A stretch of 64,000 nt of DNA from Oerskovia merdavium (lineage in GTDB: Bacteria; Actinomycetota; Actinomycetes; Actinomycetales; Cellulomonadaceae), in assembly GCF_014836755.1 (NCBI RefSeq), contig NZ_JACSQF010000002.1, positions 84,483 to 148,482 of the forward strand, written 5' to 3'. Shown piece after piece: positions 34,540 through 44,587 of the stretch. Every line of letters begins with the position of its first letter. Positions within the stretch are counted from its first letter, which is position 1. The notes beneath the pieces are model-generated. The model was not told where the DNA came from, did no database searches, and saw nothing but the letters and a program-made list of their open reading frames with translations. Made by a program: the position numbers and the translations under genes.

Positions 34540-35753
34540 ATGACCGGCATCCCCGTCCAGATGGACCACGCCCAGCTCGACAACGGGGCAGAGCCCCTCG
34601 CCCCGGAGGTGCCCAAGCGCCGCAAGGGCTCTCCCAAGAAGCAGAAGCTCCTGTTCCTGCGCAACGGCAAGTCCTTCACGGGGCTCGCGATCCTGGGCTT
34701 CTTCGCGATCCTCGCGGTGATCGGCCCGTGGATCGCGCCCTACGACCCGAGCGCGATGTCCTCGGACATCCTCCAGCCGCCGAGCGGTGCGCACTGGCTC
34801 GGCACCACGCACGTGGGCCAGGACGTGTTCTCCCAGATCCTCGTGGGCACGCGTGGCGTCATGATCGTCGGCTTCATCGCGGGCATCGGTGCGACGCTCC
34901 TGTCGATCCTCGTCGGCGTGAGCGCGGGCTTCCTGGGGGGCGTGAGCGACGAGCTGCTCTCGTCGCTGTCCAACATCTTCCTCGTCATCCCGGCGCTGCC
35001 GCTGATCATCATCGTCGCGGGCCAGCTCCCCGACGCGGGCGGTCTGACGGTCGCGCTCATCCTGGCGGCGACGAGCTGGGCGTGGGGCGCACGCATCCTG
35101 CGTGCGCAGACCTTGTCCCTGCGCCGTCGCGACTTCGTCGAGGCCGCGCGCGCCAACGGCGAGTCGACGTGGCGCATCGTGTGGTTCGAGACGCTGCCGA
35201 ACCTCACGGCCATCATGGCGTCGAGCTTCGTGGGCACCGTGACGTTCGCGATCCTCATGCAGACGACGCTGGCCTTCATCGGCGTGACGTCCATCTCGGA
35301 CTGGAACTGGGGCACCATCCTCTTCTGGGCCGAGCAGCAGCAGGCCCTCTCGCGAGGTGCGTGGTGGTGGTTCGTCCCGGCGGGCCTGTGCATCGCGATG
35401 CTCGGCATGGCGCTGACGCTCATCAACTTCGGGATCGACGAGTTCGTCAACCCGCGCCTGCGCTCGACGGGCGCGAGCCCGCGCGCCCTGCGCAAGCGCC
35501 GCATCTCGCCGCGCATCGGCTTCACGGCCGTGGTCCGCGAGGGGGCTCCGGCGTCGTCCGGGGGGAGCGCCACGACCACCAGCAGGCCCGACGGCGCCAC
35601 GCGCCCGGGTGCGTCTCCCGCCTCGACCGGTGCGACGTCGTCGGGCACGGGGACGAGCGCGACCACCACGGGCGGGCCGGGCACCCCCCGGCCCGGGACC
35701 TCGCACGACGACCGTGACAACGACGGCACGACCACACGCAAGGAGAGCGTCCG

Positions 35754-35757
<4 letters not shown>
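34540..35757 (+). CDS. ABC importer permease (OppC/DppC-type) with long disordered tail
   Basis: 405 aa. Typical DppC: KSFTGLAILGFFAILAVIGPWIAPYDP, HWLGTTHVGQDVFSQILVGTRG, EAA loop RRDFVEAARANGESTWRIVWFETLPN, and LINFGIDEFVNPRLR. After about residue 320 comes a Ser/Thr/Gly/Pro-rich low-complexity cytoplasmic tail of about 85 aa, which the family normally lacks. The stop overlaps the next ATG by four bases. Confidence 0.87.
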
Positions 35758-36842
<1,085 letters not shown>

Positions 36843-36898
36843 AGCCGCCAGGGTCGGTGATCCCCTGGCCGCGGGGGCGCCCAGTCGTCCCCGTGCGC

Positions 36899-36938
36899 AG
36901 AGCCGGCCGGTACCCCGCGTCGGGTGCCGGCCGGCTCT
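36899..36938 (+). terminator. Hairpin after the importer operon
   Basis: AGAGCCGGCCGGTA (36899-36912) pairs with 36925-36938 at 13 of 14 positions, loop 12 nt. It is the only clear structure in the 206-bp gap before the PAP2 gene. Confidence 0.65.
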
Positions 36939-37036
36939 CGGTCGTCGCGGCGGAGCGGGACGCGGCTCTGCTCCTCGTCCGGTCCGGCTGCCGTGACCTG
37001 CCCCTTCTCTTCGCCAGATCCCCACACCCGGTGACC

Positions 37037-37042
37037 TACCGT
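37037..37042 (+). promoter_or_regulatory. Candidate -10 box, PAP2 gene
   Basis: TACCGT ends exactly six bases before the GTG at 37049. Confidence 0.55.
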
Positions 37043-37048
37043 TGACGG

Positions 37049-38026
37049 GTGACCTCCCCCCTCCCGACGCCGTCCAGGCCGTACCCCGCCCAGGGGTACG
37101 CCCCGCCGCCCGCTCCTTCGCGGGTCGTCGCGCCGAACCCCGCCCGCGCGCCGCGGTCGGCAGCGACCAACGTCGGGGCGCGGGCCGTGGCCGGCCTGGT
37201 CGCGGTCGCGGCGGTCGTCGCGTACGCGGTGGTCTGGCGCTACTTCGTCCTGTCGGCCGCGGGCCAGCACCTCGACCAGGCAGCGCTCCGCGGTTCGGAC
37301 TACGGCCAGGGTCGGCTCTGGGAGCTGGCCGAACCCGTGCTCGACGTGGTCTCGGTGAGCTTCGTGGTGCTGGGCCTCGGCACGGCCATGGGCATCGCGT
37401 TGCTGCGCCGCCGGTGGGGACTGGCGGTCCAGGTCGCGTTCGTCGTGGTCGGCGCCAACGTCTCGACCCAGATCCTCAAGAAGGTGCTGCTCGAGCGGCC
37501 CAACCTGATCGGCGACTGGGGCGTGGGCAACACGTTGCCCAGCGGGCACACCACGGTCGCGGCCTCGGTCGCCGTGGCCCTGCTTCTCGTCGTCCCTCGA
37601 GCGGCGCGTCCGATGATCGCGGTCCTCGGCGCGACCTACACGGCAGCGACCGGGGTCTCGACCCTCATCGGCCAGTGGCACCGCCCGAGCGACGTCGTGG
37701 CCGCGGTGCTCGTCGTGACGGCCTGGACTGCGCTCACGCTCGCGTTCACGCCGACGAGCGCTCTCGACCGTGTGCCGCCCGGACGCAGCAGCTCCTATCC
37801 CGGATCGGTCGTCGTCGGGGTGCTCATGCTGGTCGGTGCCGCGTTCGCGGCCGTCGCTGCGGCCTGGTGCCTGCGTGAGGTGGCCCCGGCGAGCTGGGAC
37901 ATGACGGACCTCGCGGAGACCACGGCCTACGTCGGGGGTGCGTTCGGGGTGGTCGCCGCCACGGCGGGCGCCTTCGCGGTGCTCCTCCTGCTCCGGCAGG
38001 CGACGTCGCGCCCCGCCCGGCCCTGA
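37049..38026 (+). CDS. PAP2-family membrane phosphatase
   Basis: 325 aa. A Pro/Ala-rich cytoplasmic N-terminus (about 45 residues), then about six spans. The phosphatase triad is visible as KKVLLERPN (motif 1, shortened), LPSGHTT (motif 2) and GQWHRPSDV (motif 3 with the nucleophile-position His). It acts on lipid or isoprenoid pyrophosphates or phosphatidic acid at the membrane. Its last two spans (VVVGVLMLVGAAFAAVAA, GAFGVVAATAGAFAVLLLL) extend beyond the catalytic region. Leaderless GTG start. It precedes topA by 216 bp. Confidence 0.85.
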   Translation: MTSPLPTPSRPYPAQGYAPPPAPSRVVAPNPARAPRSAATNVGARAVAGLVAVAAVVAYAVVWRYFVLSAAGQHLDQAALRGSDYGQGRLWELAEPVLDVVSVSFVVLGLGTAMGIALLRRRWGLAVQVAFVVVGANVSTQILKKVLLERPNLIGDWGVGNTLPSGHTTVAASVAVALLLVVPRAARPMIAVLGATYTAATGVSTLIGQWHRPSDVVAAVLVVTAWTALTLAFTPTSALDRVPPGRSSSYPGSVVVGVLMLVGAAFAAVAAAWCLREVAPASWDMTDLAETTAYVGGAFGVVAATAGAFAVLLLLRQATSRPARP

Positions 38027-38242
38027 GGGGGCGTCCGCAGGACGTGGCCGCGATGGTGGTCCACAGTCGATAAGGTGCCGCCTGGCGTCGGTGGCGTAAC
38101 GTCATAGGCTGCCGGTGGGAGCCGCGCAGCGGTTCGGGCACACGAGACGTGCCCGACGCCGGAGCTCACCCCAGCACGTCGGCCCACCTGGAGATCGCTC
38201 CAGGCGTGGGCCTCGATCAGCAGCTACGGAAAGCAGGAACGG

Positions 38243-41047
38243 ATGTCCTCAGGTCGCAAGCTCGTCATCGTGGAGTCCCCCACGAAGGCACGCAAGATCC
38301 AGGGCTACCTCGGTGACGACTTCGAGGTGGAGTCGAGCGTCGGGCACATCCGCGACCTCCCGCAGCCCTCCGAGCTGCCCGCCGACATGAAGAAGGGGCC
38401 GTTCGGCAAGTTCGCGGTCAACGTCGACGACGGGTTCGAGCCGTACTACGAGGTCTACGCGGACAAGAAGAAGAAGGTCGCGGAGCTCAAGCGCGCGCTC
38501 AAGAACGCCGACGAGCTCTACCTCGCGACCGACGAGGACCGCGAGGGCGAGGCCATCGCGTGGCACCTGCTCGAGGAGCTCAAGCCCAAGGTGCCCGTGC
38601 ACCGCATGGTGTTCCACGAGATCACCCGCGAGGCGATCGAGCGCGCGCTGGAGAACACGCGCGACCTCGACGTGCACCTCGTCGACGCCCAGGAGACGCG
38701 CCGCATCCTCGACCGCCTGTACGGCTACGAGGTCTCGCCGGTCCTGTGGCGCAAGGTCCGCCAGGGGCTGTCCGCGGGGCGTGTGCAGTCCGTGGCCACG
38801 CGCCTGGTCGTCGAGCGCGAGCGTGAGCGCATGGCGTTCGTCGCGGCCGAGTACTGGGACGTGTCGGGTACCTTCTCGCTCGCGGACAAGGGGGCTGCGG
38901 ACGCCGACAAGAGCTTCGACGCGCGCCTGGTCCAGCTCGGCGGCGCACGCGTCGCCTCGGGCCGCGACTTCGACGACCGCGGGCAGCTCAAGCCCGCCTC
39001 GGCGCGTGACGGCGTGGTCCAGCTCGCCGAGCAGACCGCCTCGCTCGTCGTCGGTGGGCTCGCGGACGCCGACTTCGCGGTCCGCAGCCTCGAGACCAAG
39101 CCCTACACGCGTCGTCCGGCCGCGCCGTTCACCACCTCGACCCTCCAGCAGGAGGCGAGCCGCAAGCTCCGCTTCAACTCGCGGCAGACCATGCGCACCG
39201 CGCAGGCGCTGTACGAGAACGGCTACATCACCTACATGCGTACGGACTCGCCGTCGCTGTCGGCCGAGGCCACCGACGCCGCGCGCCGTCAGGCGGCCGA
39301 GCTCTACGGTCCCGAGTTCGTGCCCGGCTCGCCGCGCGTCTACGCGTCGAAGGCCAAGGGAGCCCAGGAGGCCCACGAGGCCATCCGTCCCGCCGGTGAC
39401 TCGTTCCGCACGCCGGCCCAGGTGGCCCGGGAGATCAGCGGCGACCAGTTCAAGCTGTACGAGCTCATCTGGAAGCGCACGGTCGCCTCGCAGATGGCGG
39501 ACGCCAAGGGATCGACCGCCTCGGTGCGGCTCGCCGCGCCCGTCGCGGGCACGGACGCCCAGGTCGCCGGCAAGGAGGCCGTGTTCGCGGCCTCCGGCAC
39601 CGTCATCACCTTCCGCGGCTTCCTCGCGGCGTACGAGGAGGGCACGGACGACTCCGCGGAGTCGGCCGAGGGCGCCGCGGCGAAGTCCGGCCGCCGGGGC
39701 GACGAGGACGCACGCCTGCCGCAGATGGGCGAGGGCGACCTGCTCGACGGGCGGGACCTCACGGCCGACGGGCACTCGACGTCCGCACCCCCGCGCTACA
39801 CCGAGGCGAGCCTCATCAAGGCCCTCGAGGAGCGCGGCATCGGCCGCCCGTCCACGTACGCGTCGACCATCTCCACGGTCCAGGACCGCGGCTACGTGCT
39901 GCCGCGCGGCCAGGCCCTGGTCCCGAGCTGGCTCGCGTTCGCCGTGATCCGTCTGCTCGAGGAGCACTTCGAGTGGCTCATCGACTACGACTTCACCGCG
40001 GAGATGGAGGCCGATCTCGACGCGATCGCGGCCGGCGACAAGGACCGCGTGGCGTGGCTGACCCGGTTCTACTTCGGCGACGGCACGGGTCGCGAGGAGG
40101 GCGAGGGGCTGCGTCAGCTCGTCGACGACCTGGGCGAGATCGACGCCCGCGACATCAACTCGGTCCCGATCGGCGAGGGCATCCAGCTGCGCGTCGGTCG
40201 GTACGGGCCGTACATCGAGGACCTCAGCCAGCCCGTCGCCGAGGGCGTGACCCCGCCGCGCGCCTCGGTACCGGACGACCTGGCCCCCGACGAGCTCACG
40301 GTCGAGAAGGCGCGCGAGCTCCTCGCCGCCGGTGCAGACGACGGCCGGATCCTCGGCACCGACCCGGTGTCGGGGAACCCGATCGTGGCGCGCGCAGGAC
40401 GCTACGGCCCCTACGTGACCGAGCAGCTCCCCGAGCCCAAGTTCGACGAGGGGCTGTCCGCGGCCGCGCTCAAGAAGGCCAAGGCCGCGCTGCCCAAGCC
40501 GCGCACGGCGTCTCTCCTCAAGGACATGAGCCTCGACACGGTGACGCTCGAGGACGCCCTCCGGCTGCTCTCGCTGCCGCGCGTCGTGGGCACGGACCCG
40601 GAGACGGGCGTCGAGATCACCGCGCAGAACGGCCGCTACGGCCCGTACCTCAAGAAGGGCACGGACTCGCGCACCCTCCCCTCGGAGGAGGCCATGTTCA
40701 CGGTCACGCTCGAGGAGGCGCTCGAGCTCTACAAGCTGCCCAAGCGCGGTCGTGGGGCCACGGCCACACCGCCGTTGCGCGAGCTCGGTGACGACCCGAC
40801 GTCGGGCAAGCCGATCGTGGTCAAGGACGGCCGCTTCGGTGCCTACGTGACCGACGGCGAGACCAACCGGACGCTGCCGCGCGACGTGACGCCCGAGTCG
40901 ATCACGCCCGAGCGAGCCATCGAGCTCCTGGCCGAGAAGCGCGCGGCGGGCCCGGCCAAGAAGAAGGCGCCTGCCAAGAAGGCTCCTGCCAAGAAGCCGG
41001 CCGCGAAGAAGGCCCCGGCCAAGAAGGCGCCCGCCGAGAAGAAGTAG
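38243..41047 (+). CDS. topA: DNA topoisomerase I (type IA)
   Basis: 934 aa. Relaxes negative supercoils through a 5'-phosphotyrosine intermediate. TOPRIM domain with KLVIVESPTKARKI and TDEDREGEAIAWHL; active-site Tyr331 in NGYITYMRTDSP; HEAIRP; domain IV EASLIKALEERGIGRPSTYASTI. The C-terminal region has three to four repeated GRYGPYV/GRFGAYV units (topoisomerase C-terminal repeats, no zinc Cys clusters) and ends in an Ala/Lys/Pro tail (AKKAPAKKPAAKKAPAKKAP), as usual in Actinobacteria. The 216-bp upstream gap contains no gene; the site before the ATG is GCAGGAACGG. Confidence 0.96.
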   Translation: MSSGRKLVIVESPTKARKIQGYLGDDFEVESSVGHIRDLPQPSELPADMKKGPFGKFAVNVDDGFEPYYEVYADKKKKVAELKRALKNADELYLATDEDREGEAIAWHLLEELKPKVPVHRMVFHEITREAIERALENTRDLDVHLVDAQETRRILDRLYGYEVSPVLWRKVRQGLSAGRVQSVATRLVVERERERMAFVAAEYWDVSGTFSLADKGAADADKSFDARLVQLGGARVASGRDFDDRGQLKPASARDGVVQLAEQTASLVVGGLADADFAVRSLETKPYTRRPAAPFTTSTLQQEASRKLRFNSRQTMRTAQALYENGYITYMRTDSPSLSAEATDAARRQAAELYGPEFVPGSPRVYASKAKGAQEAHEAIRPAGDSFRTPAQVAREISGDQFKLYELIWKRTVASQMADAKGSTASVRLAAPVAGTDAQVAGKEAVFAASGTVITFRGFLAAYEEGTDDSAESAEGAAAKSGRRGDEDARLPQMGEGDLLDGRDLTADGHSTSAPPRYTEASLIKALEERGIGRPSTYASTISTVQDRGYVLPRGQALVPSWLAFAVIRLLEEHFEWLIDYDFTAEMEADLDAIAAGDKDRVAWLTRFYFGDGTGREEGEGLRQLVDDLGEIDARDINSVPIGEGIQLRVGRYGPYIEDLSQPVAEGVTPPRASVPDDLAPDELTVEKARELLAAGADDGRILGTDPVSGNPIVARAGRYGPYVTEQLPEPKFDEGLSAAALKKAKAALPKPRTASLLKDMSLDTVTLEDALRLLSLPRVVGTDPETGVEITAQNGRYGPYLKKGTDSRTLPSEEAMFTVTLEEALELYKLPKRGRGATATPPLRELGDDPTSGKPIVVKDGRFGAYVTDGETNRTLPRDVTPESITPERAIELLAEKRAAGPAKKKAPAKKAPAKKPAAKKAPAKKAPAEKK

Positions 41048-41101
41048 GTGTCCCGGACACGGCGGTCGCGTCCGACGGCCGCCGAGCCGGCGCCAGGCAC
41101 G

Positions 41102-41150
41102 ACGAAGGCCCCGGACCCGCCCCCGTGAGGGAGCGGGCCGGGGCCTTCGT
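41102..41150 (+). terminator. topA terminator hairpin
   Basis: ACGAAGGCCCCGG (41102-41114) pairs perfectly with 41138-41150, and the stem continues with about five further G-C pairs. Confidence 0.8.
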
Positions 41151-41168
41151 GCGTGCGGGCCTGGCCCT

Positions 41169-41235
41169 CGAGGTAGAACGTTCTGCGCGAGGTAGAACGC
41201 GGCGCGCACTACCTCGCGCACCACGTTCTACCTCG
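41169..41235. repeat. Palindromic element of the GAGGTAG family, copy 1
   Basis: Arms 41169-41195 and 41209-41235 pair at 25 of 27 positions around a 13-nt loop. A further partial copy, CTACCTCG, follows at 41240. It lies between the convergent topA and gldA genes. Related to 44504-44570. Confidence 0.85.
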
Positions 41236-41305
41236 GCGGCTACCTCGTTGGTGGGAGGGCCGGGTGGGAGGGCCGGCCGGAGGGCCGCGGGTGGTCGACC
41301 GCGCC

Positions 41306-42451
41306 TCAGTGCCCCGTGTACCTCACGGGCTCGGGCAGGCCCGCGTCCGCACGGATCGCGCGCGACAGCCCCTCGATCGAGCGCAGCGCGTCGACCAGCT
41401 CGGGGACCCGGACCTCGAACGGCATCGCGTGGATGGTCTCGCCCGGTGCCGTCGCGGCCTCGGCGACGCGGCGCAGGTCGCCCACGTCGGCCGTCGTGAG
41501 CCCGATCTCCGTCAGCGTGTTGGGCAGCCCGACGCGCGTCGTGAACTCGACGAAGTCCCGGATCTCCTGGGACGGGGCCCCTTCGAGCACGAGCTGGGTG
41601 AGCGAGCCGATGTTGACCTTCTGGCCGTGCGTGAGCCCGTGGGTCTGGGGAGCGGCCGTGAGCCCGTTGTGGATCGCGTGGGCCGCCGCGAGGCCGCCCG
41701 ACTCGAAGCCGAGCCCGGAGAGCAGGGTGTTGGCCTCGACCACGGCGTCGACCGCGGGCGTGACGAGGTGCTCCTTGACGGCCTCGATCGCCGCGAGCGA
41801 GTTCTCCCACAGGATCTTCCACGAGAGCTCGGCGAGCGCCGTCCCGGTGATGAGAGGCAGGCCGCCCGCCATGGTCGTCGCGTTGGCCTTGGCCACGGCG
41901 CGGGCCTCGATCCACGTCGCGAGGGCGTCGCCGATGCCCGCGACGAGGAACTTCACCGGGGCGTTGGCCACGAGCTGGGTGTCGACCAGGACCAGGTCCG
42001 GGTTGTGCGGGAAGAACCGGTACTCCTCGAACGCCCCGTCCTCGGTGTAGATGACGGACAGCGCGGAGCACGGTGCGTCGGTCGAGGCGACGGTCGGGAC
42101 CGAGACCCACCGGATCCCTTCGAGGTGCCCGGCGGCCTTGACCGCGTCGATCGTGCTGCCGCCGCCGATCCCGACGATCACGTCCGACCCGGTCTCCCGG
42201 ATGCGGCGTGCCAGCCGGTCGACCTCCGCGGCGGTCGCGTACGTGCCGAAGCCCTCACGCGCTCGCGGCAGGTTCGCGGCCTGGAACGACTCGGCGACGG
42301 TGTCCTGGACGATCTCCCAGACGACGTCGTCGGCGACCAGCAGCGGCTTGGTGCCGATCGGTGCGACGAACTCGCCGAGCCGCGACAGCGCGCCGCGCGA
42401 CTGCACGTAGCGCAGCGGGCTGATGAGGGTGCGGATCGGGACCTCGGACAT
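41306..42451 (-). CDS. gldA: Iron-containing alcohol dehydrogenase family, glycerol dehydrogenase
   Basis: 381 aa. NAD-dependent oxidation of glycerol to dihydroxyacetone is the usual role. Dinucleotide site GIGGGSTIDAVKAAG, SVPTVASTDAPCSALSVIY, and metal ligands in AGIGDALATWIEA (Asp), AAHAIHNGL (His) and THGLTHGQKV (His), in the GldA arrangement. GAGGAGG precedes the ATG. Divergent from a marR-type gene, so possibly under its control. The 1,2-diol or related substrate range is not decidable. Confidence 0.88.
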   Translation of the reverse strand: MSEVPIRTLISPLRYVQSRGALSRLGEFVAPIGTKPLLVADDVVWEIVQDTVAESFQAANLPRAREGFGTYATAAEVDRLARRIRETGSDVIVGIGGGSTIDAVKAAGHLEGIRWVSVPTVASTDAPCSALSVIYTEDGAFEEYRFFPHNPDLVLVDTQLVANAPVKFLVAGIGDALATWIEARAVAKANATTMAGGLPLITGTALAELSWKILWENSLAAIEAVKEHLVTPAVDAVVEANTLLSGLGFESGGLAAAHAIHNGLTAAPQTHGLTHGQKVNIGSLTQLVLEGAPSQEIRDFVEFTTRVGLPNTLTEIGLTTADVGDLRRVAEAATAPGETIHAMPFEVRVPELVDALRSIEGLSRAIRADAGLPEPVRYTGH

Positions 42452-42592
42452 GTGGACCTCCTCGGGTGGGGACAGGGAATCGCGCGGCCGTGCGCTGGAG
42501 GGTCTCTCCCGCGGGACCGCGGCACCTCGACGCTACGTCGGGGCGGGGTCGACCGCCTGTCGAAGCACTGGCTCGACCTACTTGTATGAGTG

Positions 42593-42604
42593 CTGTTATA
42601 ACAG
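42593..42604. promoter_or_regulatory. MarR-type operator overlapping a leaderless promoter
   Basis: CTGTTATAACAG is a perfect 12-bp palindrome, flanked by GTG on the left and TGC on the right. TATAAC at 42597-42602, six bases before the GTG of the marR-type gene, is the likely -10, with TCGACC at 42573-42578 as a possible -35. Binding here would block the promoter, giving autorepression. Confidence 0.7.
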
Positions 42605-42608
42605 TGCT

Positions 42609-43136
42609 GTGACATCCTCCGACCCAACCGCCGTCCCCGGACGCTGGGACTCCCTGCACGCCCTGCTGCGCCGGCTCGACGACGAGATCGGCACCGTCTA
42701 CACCGACCGCGGGGTCGACGGCGTGCGCCCGCGCTTCGTCTACCCGCTCATCCGTCTCGCCCACACCGGGCCGCTGACCATCCGTGAGCTCGCCACGTCG
42801 CTCGGCCGCACGCACTCGGCCATGAGCCAGACCGTGACCGCGATGCGCAGCGAGGGGCTCGTCCGGACGGAGTCGGGCGAGGACGCCCGCACGCGCCGGG
42901 TCGCGCTCACCGACAAGGCCCGCGCGCTCGTCCCCCTCCTCGAGGCCGAGTGGCGTGCGACCGAGGAGTCGATCGCGGAGATCGACGACGAGCTGCCCTA
43001 CGCGCTGAGCGCCGTGGTCACCGACCTCGAGCGTGTCCTCGCGAGCAGGTCCCTGCGCGAGCGCCTCGTCGAGCGGCTCGACGCCGCCGGCCACCCCGCG
43101 CAGGCGCCCGGCGCCCCGGCACCCGAGAGGTCCTGA
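42609..43136 (+). CDS. MarR-family transcriptional regulator
   Basis: 175 aa. Winged helix: RFVYPLIRLAHTGPLTIRELATSLGRTHSAMSQTVTAMRSEGLVRTESGEDARTRRVALT. GTG at 42609 is chosen from the -10 box six bases upstream. The long upstream in-frame extension crosses the divergent gldA promoter and is not coding. It is followed after one base by an MFS gene, so it likely controls that exporter, and perhaps gldA. Confidence 0.85.
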   Translation: MTSSDPTAVPGRWDSLHALLRRLDDEIGTVYTDRGVDGVRPRFVYPLIRLAHTGPLTIRELATSLGRTHSAMSQTVTAMRSEGLVRTESGEDARTRRVALTDKARALVPLLEAEWRATEESIAEIDDELPYALSAVVTDLERVLASRSLRERLVERLDAAGHPAQAPGAPAPERS

Positions 43137-43137
43137 C

Positions 43138-44487
43138 GTGCGGGGCACCGTCCTCGACCTGCGCCCGCTGCGCACCAGCGCTGCCTACCGCGACCTGTGG
43201 GCGGGGTCGGCGGTCGGCGGTCTCGGGTACCAGGTAGCCACCGTCGCGGTCCTGCTGCAGGTGTGGGAGCTCACGCACAGCCCGGTGTGGACCGGCACGA
43301 TCGGCCTCGCGACCGCCGTGCCACTCCTCACGCTCGGCCTCGTCGGCGGGCACCTGGCCGACGTGCACGACCGCCGCACGATCATGCGCCTCGCGTCGAC
43401 CGGCCAGGCGCTCGCCGCGGTGGGGCTCGCCGCCCAGGCGGTCGTGGGCAACCGGTCCGTGTGGGTGCTGCTCGCCCTCGTGAGCCTCGGCGCCGCGTGC
43501 AACGCGCTGGGCGCACCCGCGCGGCGGACCGTGCCGCCTCGTCTCCTGCCCGCCGACCAGGTCGCGGCAGGGCTCGCGCTGCAGAACCTCGCGTTCCAGG
43601 TCGCGATGCTCGTCGGTCCGGCACTGGCCGGGCTCGTCGTCGCGCGCTGGGACCTCCCGGCCGCCTACGGGCTGCAGGTGGCGGCGGCCGTGGTCGCCCT
43701 GCTCGGGCTGGTGCGGCTGCCGCCGCTCCCGCCGGCGCCCACGCCTGTCCCGGCGCCTGCGTGGCACGGCGGCCCCGCACCCGCACCCGCACCTGCCCCG
43801 GTGCCCGTGCCGGACGGCGGTCCGGCGGCCAACCGCGGACGACCCGTGCGCCGGCGGGCCGCGGCGGGCGGGTGGTCGATCGTCTGGAGGAGGCCGACCC
43901 TGCGGGGGTCGTTCGCGACCGACGTCGCGGCGACCGTGCTCGCGATGCCCGTCTCGCTGTTCCCGCTCGTCAACGAGATCCGGTTCGACGGCGACCCGCG
44001 CACCCTCGGGCTGTTCCTCTCGGCGGTCGCGGTGGGCGGGATCGGCGCCGGGTTGCTGTCCGGCGCGGTCACGCGGGCGCCGCGGTCGGGCGCGCTGCAG
44101 CTCGCCGCCGCGGCGACGTGGGGGGTCGCGCTCGCGGGCTTCGGGCTGGCCGGACCGCTGTGGCTCGCGCTCGCGTGCCTCGCGGTCGCGGGGGCGGCCG
44201 ACACGGTGTCGGTCGTGACGCGCGGGGCGCTCGTCCAGCTCGAGACGCCCGACGAGTTCCGGGGCCGCGTGTCCTCGGTCGAGCACGTCGTGGGGGTCGC
44301 GGGCCCCGAGGTGGGCAACTTCCGCGGTGGGGTCCTCGCGTCGTTGACCTCGGCGCCCGTCGCCCTGGTCGCGGGCGGTCTCGCGGCGAGCGCCGTCGTC
44401 GGGCTGGTCGCCTGGCGCAACGCACCCTTGCGTCGCTACCGGACCCCGGCCGCGGCGGCCAGGGTGGTGTCCGCCGAGACGACGTAG
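43138..44487 (+). CDS. MFS transporter, DHA3/enterobactin-exporter-like
   Basis: 449 aa, about 12 spans. Motif A-like GGHLADVHDRRTIMR after span 2, and YRDLWAGSAVGGLGYQVATVAV at the N-terminus, as in DHA3 exporters. The central cytoplasmic loop is expanded into a Pro/Ala repeat (PAPTPVPAPAWHGGPAPAPAPAP), probably disordered. GTG start one base after the marR stop, hence co-transcribed. Substrate unknown. Confidence 0.83.
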   Translation: MRGTVLDLRPLRTSAAYRDLWAGSAVGGLGYQVATVAVLLQVWELTHSPVWTGTIGLATAVPLLTLGLVGGHLADVHDRRTIMRLASTGQALAAVGLAAQAVVGNRSVWVLLALVSLGAACNALGAPARRTVPPRLLPADQVAAGLALQNLAFQVAMLVGPALAGLVVARWDLPAAYGLQVAAAVVALLGLVRLPPLPPAPTPVPAPAWHGGPAPAPAPAPVPVPDGGPAANRGRPVRRRAAAGGWSIVWRRPTLRGSFATDVAATVLAMPVSLFPLVNEIRFDGDPRTLGLFLSAVAVGGIGAGLLSGAVTRAPRSGALQLAAAATWGVALAGFGLAGPLWLALACLAVAGAADTVSVVTRGALVQLETPDEFRGRVSSVEHVVGVAGPEVGNFRGGVLASLTSAPVALVAGGLAASAVVGLVAWRNAPLRRYRTPAAAARVVSAETT

Positions 44488-44503
44488 ACGTGTCGCCCCG
44501 GCG

Positions 44504-44570
44504 CGAGGTAGTACGTTCTGCGCGAGGTAGGACGCGCCGCGCACTACCTCGCGCAGAACGTACTACCTCG
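44504..44570. repeat. Palindromic element of the GAGGTAG family, copy 2
   Basis: Arms 44504-44530 and 44544-44570 are perfect reverse complements over 27 bp, loop 13 nt. It differs from the copy at 41169 by a T-A to A-T change that is matched on both arms. It sits between the convergent MFS and ABC permease genes. Confidence 0.9.
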
Positions 44571-44587
44571 ACGGCAGGCACGACGTG

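Noticed and set aside
40950-41047. Lys/Ala/Pro repeat at the end of topA considered as a tandem-repeat anomaly
   Set aside because: Basic Ala/Lys tails are normal in actinobacterial TopA and aid processivity.
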